Part shown: one piece after another, positions 55,718 through 64,000 of the stretch | Numbering within the stretch: position 1 is the first letter of the stretch | How the letters are laid out: each line of letters begins with the position of its first letter | Source: Chryseobacterium elymi | GTDB taxonomy: Bacteria > Bacteroidota > Bacteroidia > Flavobacteriales > Weeksellaceae | Length of the DNA: 64,000 nucleotides | Assembly: GCF_003385495.1 (NCBI RefSeq) | Contig: NZ_QNUH01000016.1 | Coordinates: 1 to 64,000 of the forward strand | Direction: 5' to 3' | Program-made: the position numbers and the translations under genes | The notes under the pieces: model-generated | Database searches by the model: none | Seen by the model: only the letters and a program-made list of their open reading frames with translations | Told to the model about the DNA's origin: nothing

Positions 55718-56488
55718 ATGAAAAATATCTTGAATTTCTGGTGTGTGTTTATTTCGATTTTCGTTTTTTCACAGACAAAATCAGTTAAAAAACTGCCGGT
55801 TAAAAATGTAACGAAAACTGTAGCAAAGGAGGGGCCTGTAGTGGCTAAGCCGAACCCGGATCTGGTGATCATTAACCAGGATCTTCCGGTTCTGATCCCT
55901 AAAAAAGAGGATGGAAAATTTGGTTACATTAACCAGAACGGGAAATTTATCATCAAGCCTGAATATCATATTGCCGTCTTTTTTTATGAAGATTGTAATC
56001 TTTTGAACTCTCCCAACCCAAAAGTGAGAAAATTCGGAACAAATGAATATGCTACCGTAGAAAAGGATATGATTTCTTACCGGGTGAATAAAGCAGGAAA
56101 AAGAGTCTATCAGTTCAAGGATTCAGATCTGGGTAAATGTAAGCTGGAGGATTATAAGCAGCAGCTTTATCAAGCATATGTTTTAAACGGATTTTACGGT
56201 ATCATTGAAAAGTCCCGATTTGTGAATGCAGCAGATTACAGGGATTACCAGATTTATCCTCAATATCAGTATTTATACATTATGGAAGGTGATGATACCG
56301 CAGATCCCATGATCGTAGCTTCCCACAACGACAGGTTTGGAGTAATTGATGTGAACAATAAAGTGATTGTTCCTTTCGAATATTCCAATATAAAAAGAAA
56401 TTTCAGCTGGAAACTCGGCAAGATGTTCGAAGTAACAAAGGACGGAAAGAACTATTATTATATTGATGTAAGAAATAAGACTTACTAA
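55718..56488 (+). CDS. WG-repeat protein (secreted)
   Basis: A 256-aa protein from the start at 55718, with a signal peptide (MKNILNFWCVFISIFVFSQ). The WG-repeat signatures are KEDGKFGYINQNGKFIIKPEYHIAV (about 68-92) and NDRFGVIDVNNKVIVPFEYSNI (about 207-228), with a weaker copy between. WG repeats are short beta units in exported proteins of unclear function. The gene ends about 100 nt before the TPP riboswitch of the next gene. Confidence 0.82.
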   Translation: MKNILNFWCVFISIFVFSQTKSVKKLPVKNVTKTVAKEGPVVAKPNPDLVIINQDLPVLIPKKEDGKFGYINQNGKFIIKPEYHIAVFFYEDCNLLNSPNPKVRKFGTNEYATVEKDMISYRVNKAGKRVYQFKDSDLGKCKLEDYKQQLYQAYVLNGFYGIIEKSRFVNAADYRDYQIYPQYQYLYIMEGDDTADPMIVASHNDRFGVIDVNNKVIVPFEYSNIKRNFSWKLGKMFEVTKDGKNYYYIDVRNKTY

Positions 56489-56587
56489 TTGAGCCTTTTG
56501 TTCTTACCACAGTCAAAATGTCACATTTCCATCCTGACAGGAATCTCACAGCACGTATCTCATATTTTTTTTGTAATTTCGCGGCAG

Positions 56588-56663
56588 AAATAAAGGGGTG
56601 CTTTAACAAGCTGAGATTACACCCAATGAACCTGGAACAGATAATGCTGTTTAGGGAATTTTG
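56588..56663 (+). promoter_or_regulatory. TPP riboswitch of the TonB-dependent receptor at 56782
   Basis: Contains AGGGGTG, AGCTGAGAT (56610-56618), ACACCCAATGAACCTGG, CAGATAATGCTG and TTAGGGAAT: the complete TPP-binding consensus. A -7-like TAATTTCG (56574-56581) lies just upstream. The receptor start is about 120 nt downstream. It links the receptor to thiamine status. Confidence 0.96.
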
Positions 56664-56781
56664 AAAATGTATCAATGGAGCAGTATAACAACATACCAAT
56701 CATTGCTAGACTGTTAAATTAGTCAATTGCTACATTATTTAATCCGCCCCTTTTATTCATTAAATTTTAAAAATTTATAGA

Positions 56782-58920
56782 ATGAAAGGATTATTTTTTT
56801 TAGGGCTTACTGTAGCCTCTGTGGCCTTTATCCAGGCACAAAATAGGGATTCCCTGAAGATCAGGGAAATTGAAGCTGTCAACTTTACCAAAAGACTGCC
56901 TGTTGCTAAAGAAATCATCAACGTACAGAAAGATGTAGACAGCAGGAATCTGGGGCAGGATCTTCCGATCCTTTTAAAAAATCAAACTTCTATTATCTCA
57001 ACTTCTGATGCCGGAAACGGTGTTGGATACACGGGATTCAGAATTCGTGGAGTAGAGGGAAAAGGAATAAACGTGATGATGAACGGCGTTCCCTATAACG
57101 ATTCTGAAAGCCAGGGAACATTTTTCGTCAATGTTCCGGATCTTACCAGTTCTGCCTCCCAGATTGTGATTCAGAGAGGGGTGGGGACTTCCAATAATGG
57201 GGTTTCTGCGTTTGGTGCGAGTATCAATGTGATCTCTAAGGAGCCGGATGAGAAGATGTATTTCAAGACCGATGATAGCTATGGCTCATTTAATACCTAT
57301 AAATATTCAGCGGAGGCAGGTTCCGGGAAATTCTGGAAAAACAGACTTTCGGTGATGGGAAGGTACACGCGTATTCACTCTGACGGATACATTGACAGAG
57401 CTTCTTCAAAACTGGATTCTTACAATTTCACCGCATTATTTGAAGAAGGTAAAACAAGGCTTCGGCTGATGGCTTTCGGGGGGAAAGAAAAAACCTATCA
57501 GGCATGGAACGGAATTGACCGACCAACCTGGGAGACCAATCCAAAGTTCAATTATTCAGGACAATATACAGATCTGTTTACCGGAGAAGAGAAATTCTAT
57601 GATAACGAGACGGATAATTACAGACAGAACCATTATCAGCTTTTGTGGGAACAGAAATTCAATGATAACTGGCATTTGGAAACAACGCTTCATTACACCA
57701 AAGGAAGAGGATATTATGAAAACTATAAAAGGGTTGATGAAACAGACGTAGAGGCTACACACTATTCTCATTACAACCTGTCCATACCGGTAGTAAATGG
57801 ATCTCCGGTGGAAATAACAGATTTTATCCGGAAAAAGTGGCTGGATAATGATTTCTACGGGGCGGTTTCCACGCTTTACGGAAAGCTGGATCATGTAGAT
57901 CTTAACTTCGGTGTGGTTGCGAATCAATATTATGGAAGACATTTTGGAAATGTTACCGGAGTTTATTTTCCACAGATCAATGAGTATGAATATTACAGGA
58001 ATCGTTCTGTAAAAACTGAATTGGCAGGGTTTGCAAAAGCTTTATGGAGAACCGGGGATCATTTTGAATTGTTCGGAGATCTACAGATCAGAAATATTGA
58101 TTATGACACCAAGATCCTGACTGCAGGAGACGGAGAAGGTGGGAATCTTGATAAAAACTGGCTTTTCTTTAACCCAAAGGCGGGAGTGAATTATAAAATC
58201 GGAAACGGAAAAGTTTTCCTTTCATACGCACATGCTCACCGTGAACCGAACAGGGATGACCTGATGAGTGATAATGAAGTAAAAGCCGAAAAGCTCCATG
58301 ATTTTGAAGCAGGTATTGAAAAACAGTTTGGAATTTTATCTGTAACGGCTAATTTATATTATATGTATTATGTCAATCAATTAGTGTTGAACGGACAACT
58401 GAATAATGTAGGAGCATTTATCAGAACCAATTCAGGGAAAAGCTACAGAAGAGGTATTGAGATCGGAGCATTGGCTAAGCTTTCCAAGCAATGGGAGTTG
58501 ACGGGAAATGTCAGCCTTAGTCAGAACAGAAATATTGATTTTAAGATTAAAAACAACGGAACTCTTCAAAATCTGGGAGATACGGATATTTCATTTTCTC
58601 CAAATATTATTGCCAATCTTGGACTGAAGTTCAATCCTTCCAAGAGTTTCCTGTTTGCTTTAATGAATCAATATGTCGGAAAGCAGTATCTGGATAATAC
58701 AGGAGATAAAAACCTGCAGCTGAAAGATTATTTCCTGACCGATTTCAATGCGCAGTATCAGTTTACCATTGCTCATAATGATATTGCTTTAAAATTACTG
58801 GTCAATAATCTGTTTAATAGAAAGTATGTTAACAATGGAGCTGTTTACAGTGGAGATCCATACTATTTTTCACAGGCCGGAACTAATTTTATGTTCGGGA
58901 TCAGTTGGAAAATTCAATAA
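56782..58920 (+). CDS. TonB-dependent receptor, probable thiamine transporter
   Basis: A 712-aa outer-membrane receptor: signal MKGLFFLGLTVASVAFIQAQ, TonB-box-like KIREIEAVNFTKRLPVAK, plug (about 45-155: DLPILLKNQTSIISTSD, GFRIRGVEGKGINVMMNGVPYNDSESQG, QIVIQRGVGTSNNGVSAFGASINVIS) and a barrel ending GISWKIQ. Control by a TPP riboswitch strongly suggests uptake of thiamine or a precursor. No inner-membrane permease or thiamine kinase follows; a terminator lies just after it. The specific ligand is inferred from the riboswitch only. Confidence 0.92.
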   Translation: MKGLFFLGLTVASVAFIQAQNRDSLKIREIEAVNFTKRLPVAKEIINVQKDVDSRNLGQDLPILLKNQTSIISTSDAGNGVGYTGFRIRGVEGKGINVMMNGVPYNDSESQGTFFVNVPDLTSSASQIVIQRGVGTSNNGVSAFGASINVISKEPDEKMYFKTDDSYGSFNTYKYSAEAGSGKFWKNRLSVMGRYTRIHSDGYIDRASSKLDSYNFTALFEEGKTRLRLMAFGGKEKTYQAWNGIDRPTWETNPKFNYSGQYTDLFTGEEKFYDNETDNYRQNHYQLLWEQKFNDNWHLETTLHYTKGRGYYENYKRVDETDVEATHYSHYNLSIPVVNGSPVEITDFIRKKWLDNDFYGAVSTLYGKLDHVDLNFGVVANQYYGRHFGNVTGVYFPQINEYEYYRNRSVKTELAGFAKALWRTGDHFELFGDLQIRNIDYDTKILTAGDGEGGNLDKNWLFFNPKAGVNYKIGNGKVFLSYAHAHREPNRDDLMSDNEVKAEKLHDFEAGIEKQFGILSVTANLYYMYYVNQLVLNGQLNNVGAFIRTNSGKSYRRGIEIGALAKLSKQWELTGNVSLSQNRNIDFKIKNNGTLQNLGDTDISFSPNIIANLGLKFNPSKSFLFALMNQYVGKQYLDNTGDKNLQLKDYFLTDFNAQYQFTIAHNDIALKLLVNNLFNRKYVNNGAVYSGDPYYFSQAGTNFMFGISWKIQ

Positions 58921-58978
58921 TACGGAGGATAATTTACTGAACAGGGTTTAATACATTCAATTTTATACCTATTTATCA

Positions 58979-59005
58979 AAAGACTGTTTCGGCAGTCTTT
59001 TTTTA
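58979..59005 (+). terminator. Rho-independent terminator after the TPP-regulated receptor
   Basis: Stem AAAGACTG / CAGTCTTT, loop TTTCGG, followed by a T-run. It lies 59 nt after the stop codon. Confidence 0.88.
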
Positions 59006-59043
59006 TATCCTATAAATCTCTTCAGAAAGTCACGAAAAAATTA

Positions 59044-59051
59044 TAAATTTG
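59044..59051 (+). promoter_or_regulatory. -7 box very close to the HU-CCDC81 gene start
   Basis: TAAATTTG (TAnnTTTG) ends 7 nt before the ATG at 59059. A start site 4 nt after the box would leave a nearly leaderless mRNA. Confidence 0.5.
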
Positions 59052-59058
59052 CTGCCAA

Positions 59059-59811
59059 ATGAATATTTCAGCTTACATTTTAGAATATCTGAAACAATTT
59101 GGAACTGTGACGGTTCCGGGATTCGGTGCGTTTTCGCTTAAAAACTCCAAGGCAATTATTAATTCTGAGAACGGAAGCATCCTTCCGCCCGCCAGTGAGA
59201 TCGTTTTCGCGATGGATTATGAGATACAGTCTGATGAACTGGCGGCTTTCATTGCGGCACAGAAACAGATGTCTCTGGAAGCATCCAAAAGCGACCTGAA
59301 GATCCAGACCGATTTTTGGAAGAAAAAACTTCAGGCAGATCAGTTTCTGGAAATTCAGAACCTCGGGGTTATCCATATTGAAGATGATAAGACTCATTTC
59401 AAGGGGAAAAGAATAGAAGCGGGACATCCGGACTTTTACGGGCTTGAAGAGATTAGATTATCGGATATCAACAACGGTGAAAAGATCAGTACTAAAGAAA
59501 GTAAGGAGAAAGATTATACATTCAAAAAATCTATTCTTTGGATTTTTCTGCTTGTGATTCCTGTTTTAGGGATCTTGTATCTGGCGTTTACGCAAAGGGA
59601 ACTTCTTTTCGGAAAAGAATCTTTTGATAAAGTTTCTGTCCAGACTTCTACACACAGAATTGTAAAAGACACTGTAAAAGAAATAGTGCCTGGTCCGGAA
59701 GCGGCTGTTTCAGATTCCCTGAAAAAAGATTCATTAGCAAATCCGGTAGGAAAAGGCGTAAATCCAGTTCCGGCAACTCAAAACAACACTAAGACTCAAT
59801 GGCAAAAGTAA
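59059..59811 (+). CDS. HU-CCDC81-type domain membrane protein
   Basis: A 250-aa protein. The N-terminal region (about 1-130) has the HU-CCDC81-like fold seen in Bacteroidota: ISAYILEYLKQFGTVTVPGFGAFSLKNSKA, then PPASEIVFAMDYEI and FLEIQNLGVIHIEDDKTHF. One transmembrane helix follows (about 157-175, SILWIFLLVIPVLGILYLAF), then an extracytoplasmic tail of low complexity. Related proteins often end in a peptidoglycan-binding SPOR domain; none is visible here. It may link the cytoplasm to the envelope. It overlaps the next gene by 13 nt. Confidence 0.83.
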   Translation: MNISAYILEYLKQFGTVTVPGFGAFSLKNSKAIINSENGSILPPASEIVFAMDYEIQSDELAAFIAAQKQMSLEASKSDLKIQTDFWKKKLQADQFLEIQNLGVIHIEDDKTHFKGKRIEAGHPDFYGLEEIRLSDINNGEKISTKESKEKDYTFKKSILWIFLLVIPVLGILYLAFTQRELLFGKESFDKVSVQTSTHRIVKDTVKEIVPGPEAAVSDSLKKDSLANPVGKGVNPVPATQNNTKTQWQK

Positions 59812-60350
59812 AAAAAGCGTCAGAATCTCTGACGATCATGACTAATATTGTTCTTCCGAACGAAACCAACTCTTTAAGAAACCTTTTCGGAGGTGAGCTT
59901 CTTGCAAAAATGGACCGTTGTGCCTCCATTTCTGCAGCCAGACACTGTGAAAGAAGAGTCGTAACAGCATCTGTAAATCACGTTTCTTTCAATCATCCTA
60001 TCCCTGAAGGTGGAGTGGTTGTTCTGGAATCTAAAGTTTCAAGAGCTTTCTCTACTTCAATGGAAGTGTATGTGGATGTTTGGTTGGATGACCCAATCAA
60101 TCAGAAGAAAATTCACACCAATGAAGGAATTTATACTTTTGTTGCAGTAGATGAATTCAATCGTCCTATTCCTATCCCGGATATGATTCCCGAAACAGAG
60201 GAAGAAAAGTTAAGACATGCAGCAGCCATCAGAAGAAAGGAGCTGTCATTGATCCTTTCCGGAAGAATGAAGCCTCTGGAATCTGTAGAACTTAAGAAAT
60301 TATTCCAGGAACCGGAAGAAACAAAGGATTCAAAGAAGGATAAGAAATAA
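59799..60350 (+). CDS. Acyl-CoA thioesterase (hotdog fold)
   Basis: A 183-aa cytosolic thioesterase. The hotdog core is clear: NIVLPNETNSLRNLFGGELLAKMDRCASISAARHC (about 16-50, with the conserved Asn-x-x-G-x-x-(hydrophobic)-(hydrophobic)-x-x-(M/D) helix), VTASVNHVSFNHPI (about 54-67) and FVAVDEFNRPIPIPDMIPE. The lysine-rich tail is low complexity. It hydrolyses acyl-CoAs of unknown chain length. It overlaps the HU-CCDC81 gene by 13 nt, so the two are coupled. Confidence 0.92.
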   Translation: MAKVKKASESLTIMTNIVLPNETNSLRNLFGGELLAKMDRCASISAARHCERRVVTASVNHVSFNHPIPEGGVVVLESKVSRAFSTSMEVYVDVWLDDPINQKKIHTNEGIYTFVAVDEFNRPIPIPDMIPETEEEKLRHAAAIRRKELSLILSGRMKPLESVELKKLFQEPEETKDSKKDKK

Positions 60351-60379
60351 AATCTTTCGTTGTAAGACCTAAACATAAA

Positions 60380-60800
60380 TAACACAAATGTCTGCACAAA
60401 TTTTCACAAATGATTTGTACGGAGTAAATGGAAAAAATGATAACATCAGGTATTTCAGAAAATGATATATCAAAAGTGGTTTATGAAGCAGGATATCTTG
60501 TTCATAAAGAGTAAGCATAATCTATTGGTAGGGAAACAAAAACCAATGCCTTTGGTTTATGATGAAGTAAAGCTGAATGTGGGCTATAGACTGGATTTCC
60601 TTATCGAAGTAAATTTGTTTTAGAAATTAAGTCTGTGGAATCTTTAAATGACATACATCTTGCTCAAATTCTTACTTATCTCCGTTTAAGCAATTGCAAG
60701 CTTGTAATGCTGATTAATTTTAATAGCCTTCAATTTAAAAACGGGGTAAAAAGAGTAATCAGTGGTACGCTATGAAATTCACATTTGTGTCATTTGTGAG
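60380..60800. repeat. Terminal inverted words flanking the GxxExxY relic
   Basis: ACACAAATG (60382-60390) and CACAAATGA (60405-60413) on the left face CATTTGTGT (60782-60790) and TCATTTGTGA (60790-60799) on the right. They surround the decayed GxxExxY gene, as the ends of a small mobile or repeat unit might. Downstream of the right side are tandem AATTAGTGT words. Confidence 0.55.
60428..60775 (+). pseudogene. Decayed GxxExxY (PD-(D/E)XK-like) gene
   Basis: Three reading-frame pieces together match the GxxExxY protein family. Piece 1 (from 60428): ISENDISKVVYEAGYLVHKE, then a stop. Piece 2, frame +1: KQKPMPLVYDEVKLNVGYRLDFLIE. Piece 3, another frame: KFVLEIKSVESLNDIHLAQILTYLRLSNCKL ending at TGA 60773-60775. 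The G-x-x-E-x-x-Y motif itself falls in the missing piece between 1 and 2, and at least one more frameshift is needed. Asp..Glu-x-Lys (LDFLIE...LEIKS) matches the nuclease-like core. So the gene is inactive. Confidence 0.8.
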
Positions 60801-60841
60801 AATAATTAGTGTAATTAGTGTTTAAATTATTCGTGTTAAAA

Positions 60842-61771
60842 ATGAAAATTCTTCTTTTAGATAAAAACCATCCTCTCATCACAGAACAGCTTTTGGCTAA
60901 GAATTTTGTATTAGAAGAAGATTTCACATCTTCCTATGATGAGGTTTGTCATAAAATTGAAAACTATGACGGAGTTATCATCAGAAGCAGAATTCCTCTG
61001 GATAAAAACTTTCTGGAAAAGGGGAGAAACCTGAAATTCATTGCCAGAGTAGGAGCCGGAATGGAAAATATTGATATTCCAGTTGCAGAGAAACTGGGAA
61101 TTCAGTTGATTAATTCTCCGGAAGGTAACAGAGATTCAGTAGCAGAGCATGTTGTGGGAATGCTGTTGATTTTAATGAACCGACTTTTTATTGCCTCCCA
61201 GGAAGTTAAAAACGGAATATGGCTTCGTGAAGAAAACAGGGGGGATGAGCTTCTAGGGAAAACGGTAGGGCTTATAGGATATGGAAACATGGGGAAAGCG
61301 ACAGCAAAAAGATTCTCAGGATTTGGCTGTAAAGTTATTTTTCATGACATCCTTTCCGGGCTTTCTGATGAATATGCTTCACAGGTCAGTTTAGACGAAT
61401 TAAAGCTGTCTGCGGATATCCTGAGTCTACATATTCCGCTGACTTCTGAAACTCAATATCTTATTGATGAAAAGTTTATTTCGGAAATGAAAAAAGACTT
61501 TTACCTTATCAATACGGCAAGAGGAAAAAATGTAGAAACTAAATATTTAGTTGGGGCTTTAAAATCAGGCAAAGTAAAAGGTGCCTGTCTTGATGTCCTC
61601 GAATATGAAAAAGCATCCTTTGAAAACCTGGAAACTGAAAATGAAGACCTGAAATACCTCCTGGAATCTGGAAAAACAATCGTAACACCACACATCGCCG
61701 GATGGACTTACCAAAGTAAAGAAAAGCTGGCACAAGTGATCGTGGACAAGATAATTGCTTCCTACTGTTAG
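60842..61771 (+). CDS. D-2-hydroxyacid dehydrogenase (3-phosphoglycerate dehydrogenase-like)
   Basis: A 309-aa NAD-dependent dehydrogenase from the ATG at 60842 (MKILLLDKNHPLI); an upstream in-frame Met at 60818 adds eight residues from the repeat region. Catalytic residues are visible: Arg in INTARGKN (about 223-230), Glu in DVLEYEKASFENL, and His in VTPHIAGWT (about 284-292). NAD-binding is GLIGYGNMGKATAKRF. Early steps of serine synthesis or another 2-hydroxyacid could be its role; the serA-specific ACT domain is absent, so the substrate is not fixed. Confidence 0.85.
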   Translation: MKILLLDKNHPLITEQLLAKNFVLEEDFTSSYDEVCHKIENYDGVIIRSRIPLDKNFLEKGRNLKFIARVGAGMENIDIPVAEKLGIQLINSPEGNRDSVAEHVVGMLLILMNRLFIASQEVKNGIWLREENRGDELLGKTVGLIGYGNMGKATAKRFSGFGCKVIFHDILSGLSDEYASQVSLDELKLSADILSLHIPLTSETQYLIDEKFISEMKKDFYLINTARGKNVETKYLVGALKSGKVKGACLDVLEYEKASFENLETENEDLKYLLESGKTIVTPHIAGWTYQSKEKLAQVIVDKIIASYC

Positions 61772-61924
61772 GAAAAATCTAAGGCAAAAGATAAAATTAC
61801 TCATTGCCTGTGTCTTTATCCCTTTCGCAAGTTTCATCTTTTATGTTAAATAATTCATAATATACGCTGCGAATTGAGAATTTATTTTGAGTTTTATTAA
61901 ATTGCTGCTCATTTTTTGATACTC

Positions 61925-63187
61925 ATGACGAAGCGTAATTTTTTACTTATTGTAGCTGTTTTTTTATCTTTTATTTCCTGCAAAAAAAATTCTGAATCCA
62001 AACAGACTTCAGCTGAAAATACGACCAATCTTCCAAACTACGGAAATGTAGATCTGGCGAATGTTTTCACCAAAGAAGACAATCAGCTTGGAGATAAAGG
62101 AATACTCACAGGATACATCGACCATTATTATAAAAAGATCTGGGAAGGGGGAGACCTGAGTGGGGGGATACTCGTCGCTAAAGGAGATGATATTCTGTTT
62201 GAAAACTACAGAGGTTTCGGTAGAGAAGGAAACCAGATGCCAATTGATAAAAACACACCGCTGCATGTAGCTTCCGTCTCAAAAACATTGACGGCTATGG
62301 CTATGCTGAAATTGGTAGAAGCCGGAAAAATTAAGCTCACCGATCGTCTTACCCAATATTTTCCGGGATTTCCTTATCCGGATGTTACTGTACAGACTCT
62401 GCTGGATCAGAGAAGCGGTCTTCCGAAATACGAATATTTTATTGCCAAAATACAGCCGGCTCCGGCAGAACTCTCAAAACCGTTTATTACCAATCAGGAT
62501 GTTCTGAATATGATCATCAGGTACAAACCTGATCTGGCAAGAGATACGGATACGGGTTTTATGTATTGTAATACCAATTTTGCGATGCTTGCCTTATTAA
62601 TAGAGAAGATCACTAAAACTCCATTCCCGCAGGCCATGAAAGAAATGGTGTTTCAGCCTTTGAAAATGGAACACACTTATATTTTTCAGGAAAAGGATAT
62701 TCCTACGGCAGCACAATCCTTTTATTACGGCGGAAACAGACTCTATCCTTTGGACAGGCTTGATCTTATTTACGGTGATAAAAATGTATATACAACACCA
62801 AGAGATCTTTATAACTTCTCCAAAGCCATGTTTTCAAAAGACTTCTTAAAGCCTGATCTGATGCAGATGGTTTTCACGCCATACAGTAACGAAAAAGCAG
62901 GAATGAATAATTACGGACTCGGTTTCAGGATGAAGATTTTCGATAATGGCGAGAAACTTACCTATCATAATGGATGGTGGCACGGAACCAATTCTGTCTT
63001 TGCCCATCTGCTGAAATCAAAAGTAACGATCGTGGCTATTGGAAACAAGTATTCCGGTAAAGTATATACAGCACTGGCTTTATCAGGATTATTTGAGGAT
63101 TTTCCGGCTCAGAAGGATAAGCTGCACAGTATAATGAACGACAATAAAGATACTTTGAATGACGGACATGAAGTTTTTGGAGAATAA
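61925..63187 (+). CDS. Serine hydrolase, beta-lactamase class C / penicillin-binding-like lipoprotein
   Basis: A 420-aa lipoprotein from the ATG at 61925 (MTKRNFLLIVAVFLSFISCKKN, lipobox Cys about 19). The beta-lactamase-fold motifs are SVSK (about 115-118, in HVASVSKTLTAM, catalytic Ser and Lys), YCNTN (about 215-219, Y-x-N) and a HNGWWHGTN region (about 352-360). Similar proteins are often D-aminopeptidases or esterases, so antibiotic hydrolysis should not be assumed. The gene is followed closely by an Ig-like lipoprotein gene. Confidence 0.88.
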   Translation: MTKRNFLLIVAVFLSFISCKKNSESKQTSAENTTNLPNYGNVDLANVFTKEDNQLGDKGILTGYIDHYYKKIWEGGDLSGGILVAKGDDILFENYRGFGREGNQMPIDKNTPLHVASVSKTLTAMAMLKLVEAGKIKLTDRLTQYFPGFPYPDVTVQTLLDQRSGLPKYEYFIAKIQPAPAELSKPFITNQDVLNMIIRYKPDLARDTDTGFMYCNTNFAMLALLIEKITKTPFPQAMKEMVFQPLKMEHTYIFQEKDIPTAAQSFYYGGNRLYPLDRLDLIYGDKNVYTTPRDLYNFSKAMFSKDFLKPDLMQMVFTPYSNEKAGMNNYGLGFRMKIFDNGEKLTYHNGWWHGTNSVFAHLLKSKVTIVAIGNKYSGKVYTALALSGLFEDFPAQKDKLHSIMNDNKDTLNDGHEVFGE

Positions 63188-63210
63188 TGTTTAATTTTGC
63201 TTAAACATAT

Positions 63211-64000
63211 ATGAAAAGACTTCTTCTATTATTCGTTATCTGTTTTCTTGTACACTCATGTGCAAGAGTAGGGTCTCCAGTGGGAGGACCGAAGGATACC
63301 CTGGCTCCAAAGTTTTTAAGCTCTAATATTGACACGACAAGAGTCAATGTAAAAAGAGACATCCACGAGCTCAGGCTGGATTTCGACGAATATATTACCT
63401 TAAAGGATATCAATAAAAACCTGATCATTTCTCCGCCTATCAAAAATATAAAGCGGATTCTTCCTTCCAATATTGCCAATAAGTTCGTGATGATCCAGTG
63501 GGAAGATACCCTTCAGGCTAATACAACTTATAACTTCAACTTTGGAAACTCAATTGCTGATAATAATGAGTCTAATATTCTTAGGTATTTCAATTTTGCT
63601 TTTTCTACAGGAGATAAACTGGATGACCTTTATATCAGCGGTGAAATTTCGGATGCGGTAGCTATTAAAAAGAAAGAGGGTGAAAATAAACTTGTGGTGG
63701 GACTTTACCAGGTAAAAGATACCATGAATTACAGGCAGAAGCCTTATTACATTACAAAAGTGGATGAAGACGGTTATTATGAACTCAACTATCTTACACC
63801 GGGAAAATATAAGATTATAGCTTTTGAGGATGAGAATAGCAATTCTATTTATGATCCGGGAAAAGAGAAAATAGGATTCCAAAAAGAAGCTGTAAATGTT
63901 GAAAAGTCTGTTTCAGGATTGAATTTAAAAATATATCCTTCCAAGAAGCCTTTGAAATACGTTGAAATGAAAGAAAGTCCTGGGGGAGCTATCATGACAT
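63211..64000 (+). CDS. Ig-like domain lipoprotein (partial, runs off the window)
   Basis: Starts at the ATG at 63211 and is open to base 64000 (263 codons). Lipoprotein signal MKRLLLLFVICFLVHSC with lipobox Cys about 17, then ARVGSPVGGPKDTLAPK, a start common to Bacteroidota Ig-like lipoproteins (big_5-type). FSTGDKLDDLYISGEISDA and LTPGKYKIIAFEDEN suggest a carboxypeptidase-regulatory-like beta domain. A TAATTTTG box (63192-63199) precedes it. The C-terminus is outside the window. Confidence 0.82.
   Translation, partial: MKRLLLLFVICFLVHSCARVGSPVGGPKDTLAPKFLSSNIDTTRVNVKRDIHELRLDFDEYITLKDINKNLIISPPIKNIKRILPSNIANKFVMIQWEDTLQANTTYNFNFGNSIADNNESNILRYFNFAFSTGDKLDDLYISGEISDAVAIKKKEGENKLVVGLYQVKDTMNYRQKPYYITKVDEDGYYELNYLTPGKYKIIAFEDENSNSIYDPGKEKIGFQKEAVNVEKSVSGLNLKIYPSKKPLKYVEMKESPGGAIMT

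Noticed and set aside
61925..63187. Calling the serine hydrolase an antibiotic-resistance beta-lactamase
   Set aside because: Only the generic class C fold motifs are visible; many relatives are peptidases or esterases, and no resistance context is present.

Overview
The window looks like a chromosomal segment of a flavobacterium, most likely Chryseobacterium or a close Weeksellaceae relative. Evidence: AT-rich DNA; promoters of the Bacteroidota type (TTTG, about 20 nt, TAnnTTTG) with few Shine-Dalgarno sites; a type IX secretion C-terminal tail; a fused CcoN-CcoO cytochrome oxidase; a GG-leader peptide whose leader resembles those of Chryseobacterium; a GxxExxY-family relic. I saw no rRNA, tRNA, CRISPR array, prophage or complete insertion sequence. 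Gene content is mostly housekeeping, with short palindromic repeats in several gaps.

Layout. 1-5.2 kb (minus): partial methyltransferase, pgi, an ECF sigma factor with a membrane partner, a TraB/GumN gene broken by one frameshift, and a DUF4349 lipoprotein. 5.4-11.5 kb: acyl-CoA dehydrogenase, DoxX protein, a Cys-rich GG-leader peptide, an AI-2E-type permease and lon. 11.8-17.8 kb (plus): a PpiD-like foldase, then an MCE/MlaD protein, a membrane Fe-S protein, a CCG-domain Fe-S protein and a conserved unknown. 17.8-23.3 kb: acyltransferase/flippase pair, lipoproteins, serS and two tandem paralogous lipoproteins.

23.3-33 kb holds a complete cbb3 oxidase locus on the minus strand, in transcription order ccoI, ccoS, ccoNO, ccoQ, ccoP, ccoG, ccoH and a SafE-like membrane protein. 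A Crp/Fnr-type regulator is divergent from it. 33-37.2 kb: panB, a small membrane protein, an RluA pseudouridine synthase and a T9SS cargo protein.

37.2-44.1 kb is a thiamine operon under a TPP riboswitch: thiS, thiC, a TenI-like gene, thiD, thiE, thiG, thiH, thiF. A second TPP riboswitch (56.6 kb) precedes a TonB-dependent receptor, so synthesis and probable uptake of thiamine share one signal. Between them are an outer-membrane barrel protein, another TonB-dependent receptor, two aconitases (acnA-type and acnB) and a WG-repeat protein. 59-64 kb: HU-CCDC81 membrane protein, thioesterase, GxxExxY relic, 2-hydroxyacid dehydrogenase, serine hydrolase and a partial Ig-like lipoprotein.

The most unusual element is the leader of the TonB-dependent receptor at 47140. 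Right after a TAnnTTTG promoter it carries a compact RNA matching the SAM-I/SAM-IV riboswitch core but lacking the kink-turn and P4. About 75 nt further on is a 41-codon upstream ORF ending in His-Met-Cys-Met-Cys-Cys-Cys-Phe. Together they suggest two-layer sulfur (SAM plus Cys/Met) control of an outer-membrane transporter.
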